The notes below the pieces were generated by a model. It was given only the letters and a program-made list of their open reading frames with translations, was not told the origin of the DNA and made no database searches. From positions 1 to 62,258 of the forward strand of contig CAJTVM010000005.1 in the NCBI GenBank assembly GCA_910579595.1: a DNA stretch of 62,258 bases, written 5' to 3'. Each line of letters opens with the position of its first letter. Within the stretch, counting starts at the first letter, position 1. This DNA is from an uncultured Oscillospiraceae bacterium. GTDB taxonomy: Bacteria > Bacillota > Clostridia > Oscillospirales > Oscillospiraceae. The translations under genes and the position numbers were made by a program. Below are positions 15,019 to 22,512 of the stretch, one piece after another.

Positions 15019-16365
15019 ATGAACGAACTGAAGCTGAACAACAAACGTACAGTCCTGGTGGGTCTGGCCTTCTTGTCCATCTGCTCCTTCTGGCAGATGT
15101 ACGACAACCTGGTGCCCTTGATTCTGAAAGGGACCTTCCATATGGACGAGTCCCTCACCGGCGCGATCATGGCGGCGGACAATATTCTGGCCCTGTTCCT
15201 GCTGCCCCTGTTCGGGGGCCTGTCCGACCGGCGCAAGCCCGGGAAGCTGGGCCGGCGCACCCCCTTCATCCTGGCGGGCACTGCCGGGGCGGTGATTTTG
15301 ATGAACCTGCTGCCCATTCTGGACAACAGCTACTACGGACAGGCCGCACAGTTTAAGCTGGTGTCCTTCGTCATCGTACTGGGGCTGCTGCTTATCTCTA
15401 TGGGCACCTACCGTTCCCCCGCCGTGGCACTCATGCCCGATGTCACCCCCAAGCCCCTGCGGTCCAAGGGCAACGCAATCATCAACCTGATGGGCGCGGT
15501 GGGCGGCGTGCTCTACCTGGGGGTCAGCGTGGTGCTCTATCCCGCATCCAAAACCAAGGGTCTGGAGCACGTCAACTACCAGCCCCTGTTCCTCATTGTG
15601 TCCGGCATCATGGTGGCGGCGGTGGCGGTGATGCTGCTCACCATCCGGGAGCCCAGGCTGACGGAAGAAAACCGGGCGCTGGAGAAAAAGCACCCGGAGT
15701 GGAACCTGGCGGAGGATGACGGCAGCGGCAGCGAGGTGCTGCCCAAGCCGGTACAGAAAAGCCTGATTTTCCTGCTGGCCTCTATTGCCCTGTGGTATGT
15801 GGGCTATAACGGCGTTACCACCTGGTTTTCCACCTATGTGAATGAGGTGATGGGGGAGGGCATCGGCGGCACCAACACCTGCCTCATGGTGGCCACCGTG
15901 GGCGCGATAATCTCCTACATCCCCATTGGCATGATCGCCTCCAAGGTGGGGCGGAAAAGGACCATCCAGGCGGGGGTCATCCTGCTGGCGTGCTGCTTTT
16001 TGGCGGGATATCTCCTCACGGTCCGGGCCACCACCATTACCCCGCCCATGTACGCGGCTTTTGCCCTGGTGGGGCTGGCCTGGGCGGCCATCAACGTCAA
16101 CTCCCTGCCCATGGTGGTGGAGATGTGCAAAGGCTCCGATGTGGGCAAATTTACCGGGTATTATTACACTGCCTCCATGGCGGCCCAGGTGATTACCCCG
16201 GTGCTGGCGGGCACGCTGATGAAGGAGATCAGCTATCAGGTGCTGTTCCCCTATGCCGCGTTTTTCGTCGCTATGAGCTTTGTGACCATGCTGTTTGTCC
16301 GCCATGGTGACAGCAGGGCGGAGGCGAAAACAGGGCTGGACGCCTTTGGCGATATGGATGACTAA
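15019..16365 (+). CDS. MFS transporter (SLC45/GPH-like)
   Basis: A 448-residue membrane protein with about 12 hydrophobic segments. Between TM2 and TM3 is the MFS motif A-like loop GGLSDRRKPGKLGRRTPFI. The pattern 'FWQMYDNLVPLIL' in TM1 and a long charged central loop (about residues 210-245) resemble SLC45/GPH-type sugar or drug:proton symporters found in gut Firmicutes. The substrate is not determinable; proximity to a sugar phosphatase-like HAD gene and bsh offers no firm clue. AAGGAAAAGAGAG precedes the ATG. A small hairpin lies in the 80-base gap before it. Confidence 0.88.
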   Translation: MNELKLNNKRTVLVGLAFLSICSFWQMYDNLVPLILKGTFHMDESLTGAIMAADNILALFLLPLFGGLSDRRKPGKLGRRTPFILAGTAGAVILMNLLPILDNSYYGQAAQFKLVSFVIVLGLLLISMGTYRSPAVALMPDVTPKPLRSKGNAIINLMGAVGGVLYLGVSVVLYPASKTKGLEHVNYQPLFLIVSGIMVAAVAVMLLTIREPRLTEENRALEKKHPEWNLAEDDGSGSEVLPKPVQKSLIFLLASIALWYVGYNGVTTWFSTYVNEVMGEGIGGTNTCLMVATVGAIISYIPIGMIASKVGRKRTIQAGVILLACCFLAGYLLTVRATTITPPMYAAFALVGLAWAAINVNSLPMVVEMCKGSDVGKFTGYYYTASMAAQVITPVLAGTLMKEISYQVLFPYAAFFVAMSFVTMLFVRHGDSRAEAKTGLDAFGDMDD

Positions 16366-16392
16366 GTTTCTTTTTCTCTCGAAAAAAGAAAC
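16366..16392 (+). terminator. AT-rich hairpin after the MFS gene
   Basis: GTTTCTTTTT (16366-16375) pairs with the A-rich complement ending at 16392, directly after the MFS stop. It is imperfect and AT-rich, so at most a weak terminator. Confidence 0.4.
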
Positions 16393-16498
16393 CGAAAAAG
16401 AACTTTATGCCCGCCGCCTAAATTTCTGTAACCGCCAAGCGGCCGCGATGGCAACGAAACAGATTTCTTAAGTGAGAAATAAATAGGGGATGGTATCA

Positions 16499-17341
16499 AT
16501 GAAAAAGCTGACAAAGATTGGACTTGTGGGTCTGTGCGCGGCCGGGGCCTGGGGGCTGCTGCTCAAACCCAGGCGGAACCACCCGGCCTGGGGCGGGCTG
16601 GACGGCGTACGCTACGCCCACCGGGGCCTCCACGATGCGGCCCAGGGCATCCCGGAAAATTCCATGGCCGCCTTCCGCCGGGCCGTGGCCTACGGCTACG
16701 GCGCGGAGCTGGACGTCCACCTCATGGCGGACGGGGAGCTGGCGGTGATCCATGACAGCAGTTTGAAGCGGATGTGCGGTGTGCCGGTGGAGATCGAGGA
16801 TCTTACCGCCGCCGACCTGCCTCACTATCCCCTGTTGGGGACGCAGGAAACCATTCCGCTGCTCCGGGACGTGCTGGATCTGTTCGAGGGCAAAACGCCC
16901 CTTATCATTGAGCTGAAGGTGGAGCGGGACAACGCCAACGCCCTTACCGACGCCGTGATGGCTATGCTGAAGGACTGGCGGGGGACGTATTGCGTCGAGT
17001 CCTTCCACCCGCTGGTGCTGCTGCGGCTGAAGGAGAAGTACCCTGAGGTGATCCGGGGCCAGCTCAGCGAAAACTTTCTCAAGGCCAGAGATGTGGGCAC
17101 ATTGTCCGTACCGGGGCGGTTTATCCTCACCAATCTGCTGATCACCGCCGCCACCAGCCCGGACTTCATCGCCTACAAGTGGCAGGACCGGCGCAACCCT
17201 TCCTTGCGGCTGATGCGTGCGTTGTACGGCGTGCGGGAGGCGGGGTGGACCATCCAGGACCGGCAGACCTTAGAGGCATTAGAGCAGGACGGGGTGATCC
17301 CCATTTTTGAGGGGTTCCTCCCTGCCCAAGACGAGGTATAA
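16499..17341 (+). CDS. Glycerophosphodiester phosphodiesterase family protein
   Basis: A 280-residue GDPD-family protein with an N-terminal hydrophobic anchor (about residues 5-22). Catalytic features are AHRGLHDAAQGIPENSMAAF (the HR and PEN motifs), ELDVHLMADG (metal-binding E and D), 'VIHDSSLKRMC' (catalytic His), and LIIELKVE (metal-binding Glu). It hydrolyses glycerophosphodiesters to glycerol-3-phosphate and an alcohol, probably at the membrane. The C-terminal 'AGWTIQDRQTLEAL' stands in for the usual WTVN motif. I start at ATG 16499, nine bases after AGGGG; the ATG at 16490 lies directly on that site. Confidence 0.9.
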   Translation: MKKLTKIGLVGLCAAGAWGLLLKPRRNHPAWGGLDGVRYAHRGLHDAAQGIPENSMAAFRRAVAYGYGAELDVHLMADGELAVIHDSSLKRMCGVPVEIEDLTAADLPHYPLLGTQETIPLLRDVLDLFEGKTPLIIELKVERDNANALTDAVMAMLKDWRGTYCVESFHPLVLLRLKEKYPEVIRGQLSENFLKARDVGTLSVPGRFILTNLLITAATSPDFIAYKWQDRRNPSLRLMRALYGVREAGWTIQDRQTLEALEQDGVIPIFEGFLPAQDEV

Positions 17342-17354
17342 TTAGTACATTTAT

Positions 17355-17385
17355 GGCCCTCTGCACAAATTCTGTGCAGAGGGCC
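17355..17385 (+). terminator. Strong hairpin between GDPD and DegV genes
   Basis: A perfect 13-bp stem (17355-17367 with 17373-17385) with a 5-base loop starts 13 bases after the GDPD stop. There is no T-run after it, so it may stabilise RNA rather than terminate. Confidence 0.55.
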
Positions 17386-17493
17386 GGCTCTGTCCATAGC
17401 TTGTTTCCGGCGATTCTCGTATACTTAGCACACAATATGTGGAAAAATGCCCGCCGCCTGTCCGGCGGGTTGATTTATCAAGGGGGAAGCGAT

Positions 17494-18363
17494 ATGCGAG
17501 TCGCCATTGTAACGGATACCAACAGTGGGATCGGCGTGGCGGAGGGGAGCCGTCTTGGGGCGTTTGTCCTGCCCATGCCCCTGCTGGTGGACGGGACGAT
17601 CCGCTATGAAGGGGTGGATCTCACCGCCGGTGAGTTTTACGATGCCCAGCAGGCGGGACGCAGCGTTTCCACCTCCCAGCCCTCCCCTGGCGACGTGATG
17701 GATTTGTGGGACAAGGTGCTGGAGCAATACGACGCGCTGGTGTATATCCCCATGTCCAGCGGACTGAGCGCCTCCTGCCAGACAGCCATCGCCTTGGCGG
17801 AGGGCTATGACGGCAAAGTACAGGTGGCCGACCTGCGGCGCATTTCCGTGACCCAGGCGCTGGCGGTGGAGGATGGGCTGGAGTTGGCCAAGCTGGGCTG
17901 CACCGCCGTGGAGATCCGGGAGGAGCTGGAGCGGGTGTCCATGGACGCCATGATCTATATCGGCGTGGAGACACTGACCTACCTGCGCCGGGGCGGACGG
18001 GTGACCCCGGCTGCCGCCGCCATGGGAAACCTGCTGAATATCAAGCCCCTGCTGAAAATCCAGGGGGATCGGCTGGACGCCTTTGCCAAGGTGCGGGGGG
18101 TGAAGGCCTGCAAGCAGCGGGCTGTGGAGGCCACAAAGGAGAGTGTGGAGCAGTTCCTCCAAAAGGGCTGGAAGTTTCACGTAGGCACCGCCCACACCTA
18201 CCGCGCCCAGGAGGAGATCCGGGCGTGGCAGCAGACCCTGGAGGACAACTTCCCCGGCATCCCCGCCACCCACGGGGAGCTGGCGCTGAGCATCGGCTGC
18301 CACACCGGGCCGGGGGCCTTTGGCATGGGGCTGGTCCGGCGGGTGGATTTGCCCGGGAAATAA
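17494..18363 (+). CDS. DegV-family fatty-acid-binding protein
   Basis: The 289-residue protein shows the DegV/FakB fold: VAIVTDTNSGIG at the start, 'SVSTSQPSPGDVMDL' (TSQP motif), 'YIPMSSGLSASCQTA' (SSGLSGT-like), and 'LTYLRRGGRVTPAAA', then 'GNLLNIKPLL'. DegV proteins bind a fatty acid and present it to FakA for phosphorylation, feeding phospholipid synthesis. A fakA gene is not in the window. I start at ATG 17494 after AGGGGGAAG; the longer upstream frame runs back through the hairpin and has no signal. A terminator follows. Confidence 0.92.
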   Translation: MRVAIVTDTNSGIGVAEGSRLGAFVLPMPLLVDGTIRYEGVDLTAGEFYDAQQAGRSVSTSQPSPGDVMDLWDKVLEQYDALVYIPMSSGLSASCQTAIALAEGYDGKVQVADLRRISVTQALAVEDGLELAKLGCTAVEIREELERVSMDAMIYIGVETLTYLRRGGRVTPAAAAMGNLLNIKPLLKIQGDRLDAFAKVRGVKACKQRAVEATKESVEQFLQKGWKFHVGTAHTYRAQEEIRAWQQTLEDNFPGIPATHGELALSIGCHTGPGAFGMGLVRRVDLPGK

Positions 18364-18373
18364 GGATGGGACG

Positions 18374-18410
18374 GCGTCCCTGCGGCACAGGCCGTGGGGC
18401 GCTGTTTTTT
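18374..18410 (+). terminator. Terminator after degV gene
   Basis: A GC-rich stem (18374-18386 with 18391-18402, one mismatch or bulge) ends in TGTTTTTT, 11 bases after the DegV stop. Confidence 0.75.
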
Positions 18411-18432
18411 ATTTGCGTTTTTTAAAATGCGG

Positions 18433-18478
18433 TTGACAATGTAAACCTTTCGTGCTATGATAGGACTACAAAGTAAAC
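18433..18478 (+). promoter_or_regulatory. Promoter and twin operators for the BlaI/M56 pair
   Basis: TTGACA (18433-18438) and TATGAT (18456-18461) are 17 bp apart. Two near-identical 12-mers, GACAATGTAAAC (18435-18446) and TACAAAGTAAAC (18467-18478), lie 32 bp apart, one overlapping the -35 and one just after the -10. Their TACA/TGTA-like cores resemble BlaI/MecI operator half-sites. Autorepression by the gene that follows is the natural reading. Confidence 0.72.
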
Positions 18479-18494
18479 CGAGGAGGAAAACCAT

Positions 18495-18878
18495 ATGGAA
18501 CCATTGAAATTAAACGCCAGCGAGTGGAACGTGCTCAACTGCTTGTGGGAGAACCATCCCCGCACCGTGATGCAGCTGGTGGCGGATCTGGAGGAGTCGG
18601 TGGGCTGGGCCAAGAGCACCACCATCACCACCCTGCGCCGCATGGAGGAAAAGGGGCTTGTCCACGCCGGACAGGCGGGCCGGGGCAAATCCTACACCCC
18701 GGCGGTGGAGCGGGAGCAGGCGGTTATCGCCGAAACCCACAGCTTTCTGGACCGGGTGTACCAGGGCAGCGTGGGGCTGATGATGAGCGCCATGGCAAAG
18801 CGGCGGGAGCTGTCCGCCAACGAGGTGGCGGAGCTGCGGGCCATCCTGGATCAATTAGACGGAGGTGAGGGGAAATGA
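18495..18878 (+). CDS. BlaI/MecI/CopY-family repressor
   Basis: A 127-residue winged-helix repressor. 'LNASEWNVLNCLWENHPRTV', then 'KSTTITTLRRMEEKGLVHA' form the DNA-binding domain (about residues 5-70); the C-terminal half (QAVIAETHSFLDRVYQG...) is the dimerisation part that is cut in BlaI-type signalling. It overlaps the M56 peptidase gene by ATGA, the standard order for BlaI-BlaR1 two-gene systems. It should repress its own operon, and perhaps other promoters, until the sensor protease inactivates it. There is no beta-lactamase or PBP gene beside it, so the regulated function is unknown. Confidence 0.92.
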   Translation: MEPLKLNASEWNVLNCLWENHPRTVMQLVADLEESVGWAKSTTITTLRRMEEKGLVHAGQAGRGKSYTPAVEREQAVIAETHSFLDRVYQGSVGLMMSAMAKRRELSANEVAELRAILDQLDGGEGK

Positions 18879-21544
18879 CAATGATGCTGCTGGAGTGGGT
18901 TGTAACCTCCGCGTTTCTGATTTTGACGGTGCTGGCCCTGCGTTGGGTGTTCGGCAGACGGGTGAGCGCCCGCCTGCGGTACGCCTTATGGGCGGTGGTG
19001 CTGGTGCGGCTGCTGGTGCCGGTGCAGCTGTTCAACTTCCCTCTGGCCGGGACACTGGTGACGGTGGAAAAGCGGGTGGAGCGCCAAACGGTGGATCTGC
19101 CCGACGACCCCTCCGCCCTGGCGGGCAGCGCGACAGCTCTGCCGGAAAAGGGCGCGGAGCCGGGCAGCGTGCCAGCCCTCCCCGATGCCCCCGCCCTGCC
19201 CGCCGCCCCGGATCCCCCCGCCGCCCCCGATTTTACCAAGACCCCCGGCTGGCTGGGCTGGGTATGGCTGGGCGGATCGGCGGTGATGGCGCTGGTGCTG
19301 GCGGCGTCCAACCTGCGCTTTGCCCGGCGGCTGCGGCGCTGCCGGATCCCCGTGGAGGGGACAGACTGCCCCCTGCGGGTCTACGCGGCGGTGGGCCTGC
19401 CCTCTCCCTGCCTGTTCGGGCTGGTACGGCCCTCGGCGTATGTCACTCCGGAGACGGCGGCAGATCCGGCTATGCTCCGCCATGTGACCGCCCACGAGTA
19501 CACCCACTTCCGCCAGGGCGACCACGTCTGGAGCTTCCTGCGGTGCGCGGCGCTGGTGGTGCACTGGTGGAACCCGCTGGTGTGGCTGGCGGTGGCCCTC
19601 AGCCGCCGGGACGGGGAGCTGGCCTGCGACGAGGGCGCGTTAAAGCGCCTGGGCGACGGGGAGCGGGCGGCCTACGGCAACACCCTGCTGGCCCTGGTGA
19701 CAGCCAAGCCCGGCCCTGGGGAGTTGCTGTGCTTCGCTACCACCATGGCCGGGGATAAAAAGAGTCTGAAGGAGCGTGTCAGCCGCATTGCCCGCGCCCC
19801 CAAGCGGTGGCTGTGGGCGGCAGTGGTAGTGGTGCTGGTGACAGCGCTGGCCTGCACGTGCGCCTTCGGGCAGGCGGCGGAGCCGGAGAACGCACCAGAC
19901 GCTGAGCCTTCCGAAAGCGGAGGCGTGTCCGATCCGGGCGATCTGCTGGCGGATCTGAGCTTTACCCTGGACGAGAACGGCAACGTAAGCATTCAAGGCA
20001 CGGTGGACGGCCTGACCTTGGAGGAGGGCACGTATTGGCAGCCCACGGGTGCTCCCGCCAACACCCTCACTATGCGCTACGCACCCTTTACCAATGGAAT
20101 AGAGGGCATAATCTATGCCTATTGGGAGGGCGGCAGCCGCGCGGAGGTCACCATTAATACCAGCATGATGGCCGCAGCCAGCAGCCAGTTTAACACGGGC
20201 TACTGGGTGTTCACCGTGGATCTGGGCAGCGGCGCCGTTGTCAGCATGGAGGGTATAGCGCCCCAGAAGAGTCCGGTGGATGCGGGCACCCGTTTTTATC
20301 CCTCGTCCATCTCCGACGGAGAGGCCGTCCGCGCGGCCCGCATTGCCGCCAAGCTGCTGACGGCAGCGGAGGACTACTACAGGAACCTTTCCGCTGTGGA
20401 CGCCCTGCCCCAGACCGACCTGAACCGAAACGGCGTGCCGGAAACCCTGCGGGTCAGCGGCACCAGCGAGAAAATACTGCTGGAGGTCTGGGAGAACGGC
20501 GAGCCGATCTTCTCGGAGGAGGCATACCACGCCCACGCGGGCTATAACGCTCTGTTCCTGTGCACCCTGGACGGGGAGGACTACCTGCTGCGCTACAACC
20601 CCTATATGGCCCAGGGATGGTGCGATTACAGCTACAAGCTGTTTACCCTGTCGGAGGATGGAAATGAGCAGACCCTACAGGAAAATCATCTTGAATTCTG
20701 CATCAACATCGGATCCCCCATCTATGACGGCAGCTTCGACCCGGAGAAAATCGCCGCCTTTGTGGACGAGGTCAACGGCCTGCTGGCACACAGCGTACAG
20801 CTCATCAACAGCGACGCGGATTTGCTGGCCACGTTCCAGGATGCGGGACAGCTGACGGACGATCTGTGGTGGCTGGACAGCTGGGAGCCGGTAGTCACCC
20901 GCGACCCGTCCAAGTCCTTGGTGGAAAACCTGCGGGCCTACCAGGCGTCCATAGAGCGGAGCACGGAGTACCGGTACTGGCTGGCCCTGATGGGGTACTC
21001 GGAGTTCACCCTTTTGGACAGCAAAAACGGAAATGATAAAAGCGTGAATATCGCCAGCGTGCCTGCCATCCTTGACCCCAATGACGATTACATGAAGCTC
21101 TGGAGCTTCGCCGTGGTGGACCTGGACGGGGACGGCGCCAATGAGGTGCTGGTGTACGGCTGCGGCGTGTCCGGCGACATGAGCGGCTACCTGCTGCTGC
21201 ACCAGATGGACGGGCGCGTATACGGCCTGGTGATCGACCATACCGCCGGGGCAAAGCAATGGTTCCTGAACCTGAAAACGGACGGCACCTTTGAGCGCCG
21301 GGATCCTCTGGGGACGGATTGGATGAGCATCGAAAAAATGATACTCATCGGCCGGAACTATGGTTTCGATGATCTGGCTTATGCCGGTAGCTCCGACCAC
21401 GGGGAGTATGACAGCTTCGAGGTGGACGGACATACGGCCGCCAAGGCGGAGTTTGAAGCGGTTCAGGCCGCCCAGGATGCCAAGCCCGACGCACCCTGGT
21501 ACGACTTCACTGAGGAAAACATCAACGTGGTGTTCCGATCTTGA
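18875..21544 (+). CDS. M56 (BlaR1-like) sensor protease with unusual ectodomain
   Basis: The 889-residue membrane protein begins with a BlaR1-type M56 peptidase. Transmembrane helices lie at about residues 3-28, 35-55, 125-147 and 308-330. The zinc-protease motif HEYTH is at residues 207-211, followed by 'LVWLAVALSRRDGELACDEGAL'. In BlaR1 the part outside the cell is a penicillin-binding domain. Here it is replaced by about 550 residues without an SxxK/SxN/KTG set. They include a FG-GAP-like VVDLDGDGANEVLVYG and a second weaker copy, 'LPQTDLNRNGVPETLRVSG'. So it probably senses something other than beta-lactams. An Ala/Pro-rich linker (about 75-115) lies between TM2 and TM3. Confidence 0.88.
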   Translation: MTMMLLEWVVTSAFLILTVLALRWVFGRRVSARLRYALWAVVLVRLLVPVQLFNFPLAGTLVTVEKRVERQTVDLPDDPSALAGSATALPEKGAEPGSVPALPDAPALPAAPDPPAAPDFTKTPGWLGWVWLGGSAVMALVLAASNLRFARRLRRCRIPVEGTDCPLRVYAAVGLPSPCLFGLVRPSAYVTPETAADPAMLRHVTAHEYTHFRQGDHVWSFLRCAALVVHWWNPLVWLAVALSRRDGELACDEGALKRLGDGERAAYGNTLLALVTAKPGPGELLCFATTMAGDKKSLKERVSRIARAPKRWLWAAVVVVLVTALACTCAFGQAAEPENAPDAEPSESGGVSDPGDLLADLSFTLDENGNVSIQGTVDGLTLEEGTYWQPTGAPANTLTMRYAPFTNGIEGIIYAYWEGGSRAEVTINTSMMAAASSQFNTGYWVFTVDLGSGAVVSMEGIAPQKSPVDAGTRFYPSSISDGEAVRAARIAAKLLTAAEDYYRNLSAVDALPQTDLNRNGVPETLRVSGTSEKILLEVWENGEPIFSEEAYHAHAGYNALFLCTLDGEDYLLRYNPYMAQGWCDYSYKLFTLSEDGNEQTLQENHLEFCINIGSPIYDGSFDPEKIAAFVDEVNGLLAHSVQLINSDADLLATFQDAGQLTDDLWWLDSWEPVVTRDPSKSLVENLRAYQASIERSTEYRYWLALMGYSEFTLLDSKNGNDKSVNIASVPAILDPNDDYMKLWSFAVVDLDGDGANEVLVYGCGVSGDMSGYLLLHQMDGRVYGLVIDHTAGAKQWFLNLKTDGTFERRDPLGTDWMSIEKMILIGRNYGFDDLAYAGSSDHGEYDSFEVDGHTAAKAEFEAVQAAQDAKPDAPWYDFTEENINVVFRS

Positions 21545-21569
21545 CAACCCGCCCTGAATCACGTAAAAT
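21541..21569 (+). promoter_or_regulatory. Sigma-A promoter for the small leader-like gene
   Basis: TTGACA (21541-21546, overlapping the M56 stop codon) and TAAAAT (21564-21569) are 17 bp apart, 50 bases before the small gene. Confidence 0.7.
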
Positions 21570-21619
21570 AGGCCGGAACGGTGAAAAAGCCGCAAAGAAA
21601 CGAAGGAAGGGGAACGGAT

Positions 21620-21844
21620 ATGAGTTTCGACGTGAAGGCCAAAATTGACGAGCTGGTGGGTAGGATCCAGAAGGATCCGGATATGCTCAGGAGCTTCCAG
21701 GACGACCCCATTAAGACAGTGGAAAAACTGACGGGGGTGGATCTGCCCGATGACCAGATCAAGCCGCTGGTGGCGGGGATCAAGGCCAAGCTCGCTGCAA
21801 GCGATCTGGGCGGCAAGCTGGAAGGGTTGAAGAAGCTGTTTTAA
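21620..21844 (+). CDS. Small leader-peptide-like protein, 74 aa
   Basis: A 74-residue acidic/basic helical protein starting MSFDVKAKIDELVGRI, with 'DPDMLRSFQDDPIKTVEKL' and a GLKKLF end. I have the impression that similar short proteins recur in Oscillospiraceae, but I know no function. The DPxMLxxFxxDPxxxxxxLxGV pattern recalls Nif11/NHLP-type leader peptides of modified peptides. However, there is no Gly-Gly cleavage site with a Cys-rich core, and no modifying enzyme nearby. It has its own promoter and AAGGAAGGGG before ATG 21620, so it is certainly expressed as a separate protein. Confidence 0.78.
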   Translation: MSFDVKAKIDELVGRIQKDPDMLRSFQDDPIKTVEKLTGVDLPDDQIKPLVAGIKAKLAASDLGGKLEGLKKLF

Positions 21845-21852
21845 GCCACGCC

Positions 21853-22022
21853 ATGTGGTTGCTGATTGCGCACCACGGGGAGCCGGCTACGAGCGCGACT
21901 CCCTCACGGAAAAGGGCTGGCGGGAGGGCCGCCTGTACCGGGCGGCTGCCCAAGCAACGATGTCATCGTCCTGTTCTGCCGCTTTGGCGTGACATACGTG
22001 CTGCTCAGCCATCTGCTAATAT
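21853..22022 (+). pseudogene. Decayed histidine phosphatase gene
   Basis: Three fragments of one protein family lie in order but in different frames. MWLLIAHHGEP (21853-) matches the RHG start, with the catalytic RHG altered to HHG. GYERDSLTEKGWREGRL (about 21885-21935) follows after a shift. NDVIVLFCRFGVTYVLLSHLL (about 21957-22022) matches the C-terminal 'HFGV' part with the middle of the gene missing. This is the pattern of a histidine phosphatase (phosphoglycerate-mutase-like) gene broken by frameshift and internal deletion. A terminator follows at 22054, perhaps the one that served the intact gene. Confidence 0.68.
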
Positions 22023-22053
22023 TTTTCCTAAGCGATTTAAAGTATTTAAACGT

Positions 22054-22104
22054 AAAAATGGCCTCATGGATCGGAGCAGAATCCCGATTCATGAGGCCAT
22101 TTTT
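22054..22104. terminator. Long bidirectional terminator
   Basis: A perfect 15-bp stem (22054-22068 with 22090-22104) has A-run and T-run edges. Inside the loop ATCGG and CCGAT can pair further. Confidence 0.82.
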
Positions 22105-22455
22105 TGCTGAACTTGCTCACAGTTCGTGCCTTTGCCCTTTATGGATCCAGACAGAATCTGCATTCATAAGCGCGTAAGCAGAGTATCCGGGTGGGAAATC
22201 ATCACAAGAACGGGAGCGGAAGGGACGGATATCCCACAATTGGACACGGTAGGAGCTGATCTGCAAGTCGATCAGGCCATCTTCGATGGTTTTGATGTTC
22301 CGCTGCTTTTCAGACTCGTTGTGGATCATGTCCTGAATCATTTCGCTGTGGCGGCCTGTTTCGACGTACGGTCAATGTGGAGAACGTGGATTTCCAGCGT
22401 TTTCGCCGCAATTCTGTTATAAATTCAATTGGGGCTTTCTTTGTCAGGCTTTGTC
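22105..22455. other. Gene-poor stretch
   Basis: About 350 bases without a gene I can support. On the minus strand a 74-codon frame (22341-22117) reads MIQDMIHNESEKQRNIKTI and can be extended upstream in frame to about 22370 as VETGRHSE. It looks protein-like but has no ribosome binding site and matches nothing I know; it may be the broken end of a recombinase-type or regulatory gene. Confidence 0.4.
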
Positions 22456-22464
22456 TGGTATAAT
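22456..22464 (+). promoter_or_regulatory. Extended -10 for the aldo/keto reductase gene
   Basis: TGGTATAAT gives a perfect -10 with the TG extension. The -35 region (TTTCTT at 22436-22441) is poor, which an extended -10 tolerates. Confidence 0.55.
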
Positions 22465-22512
22465 AGCCCTTGCACGCAAAATCTCCATCACATTGAGAAA
22501 GACGGGAAAAAT

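Noticed and set aside
18495..21544. Beta-lactam resistance regulator (blaI-blaR1)
   Set aside because: The sensor lacks penicillin-binding motifs and no beta-lactamase or PBP gene is adjacent.
22117..22370. Minus-strand 74-codon frame
   Set aside because: Protein-like composition but no start signal and no recognised family; kept only as a note on the gene-poor stretch.
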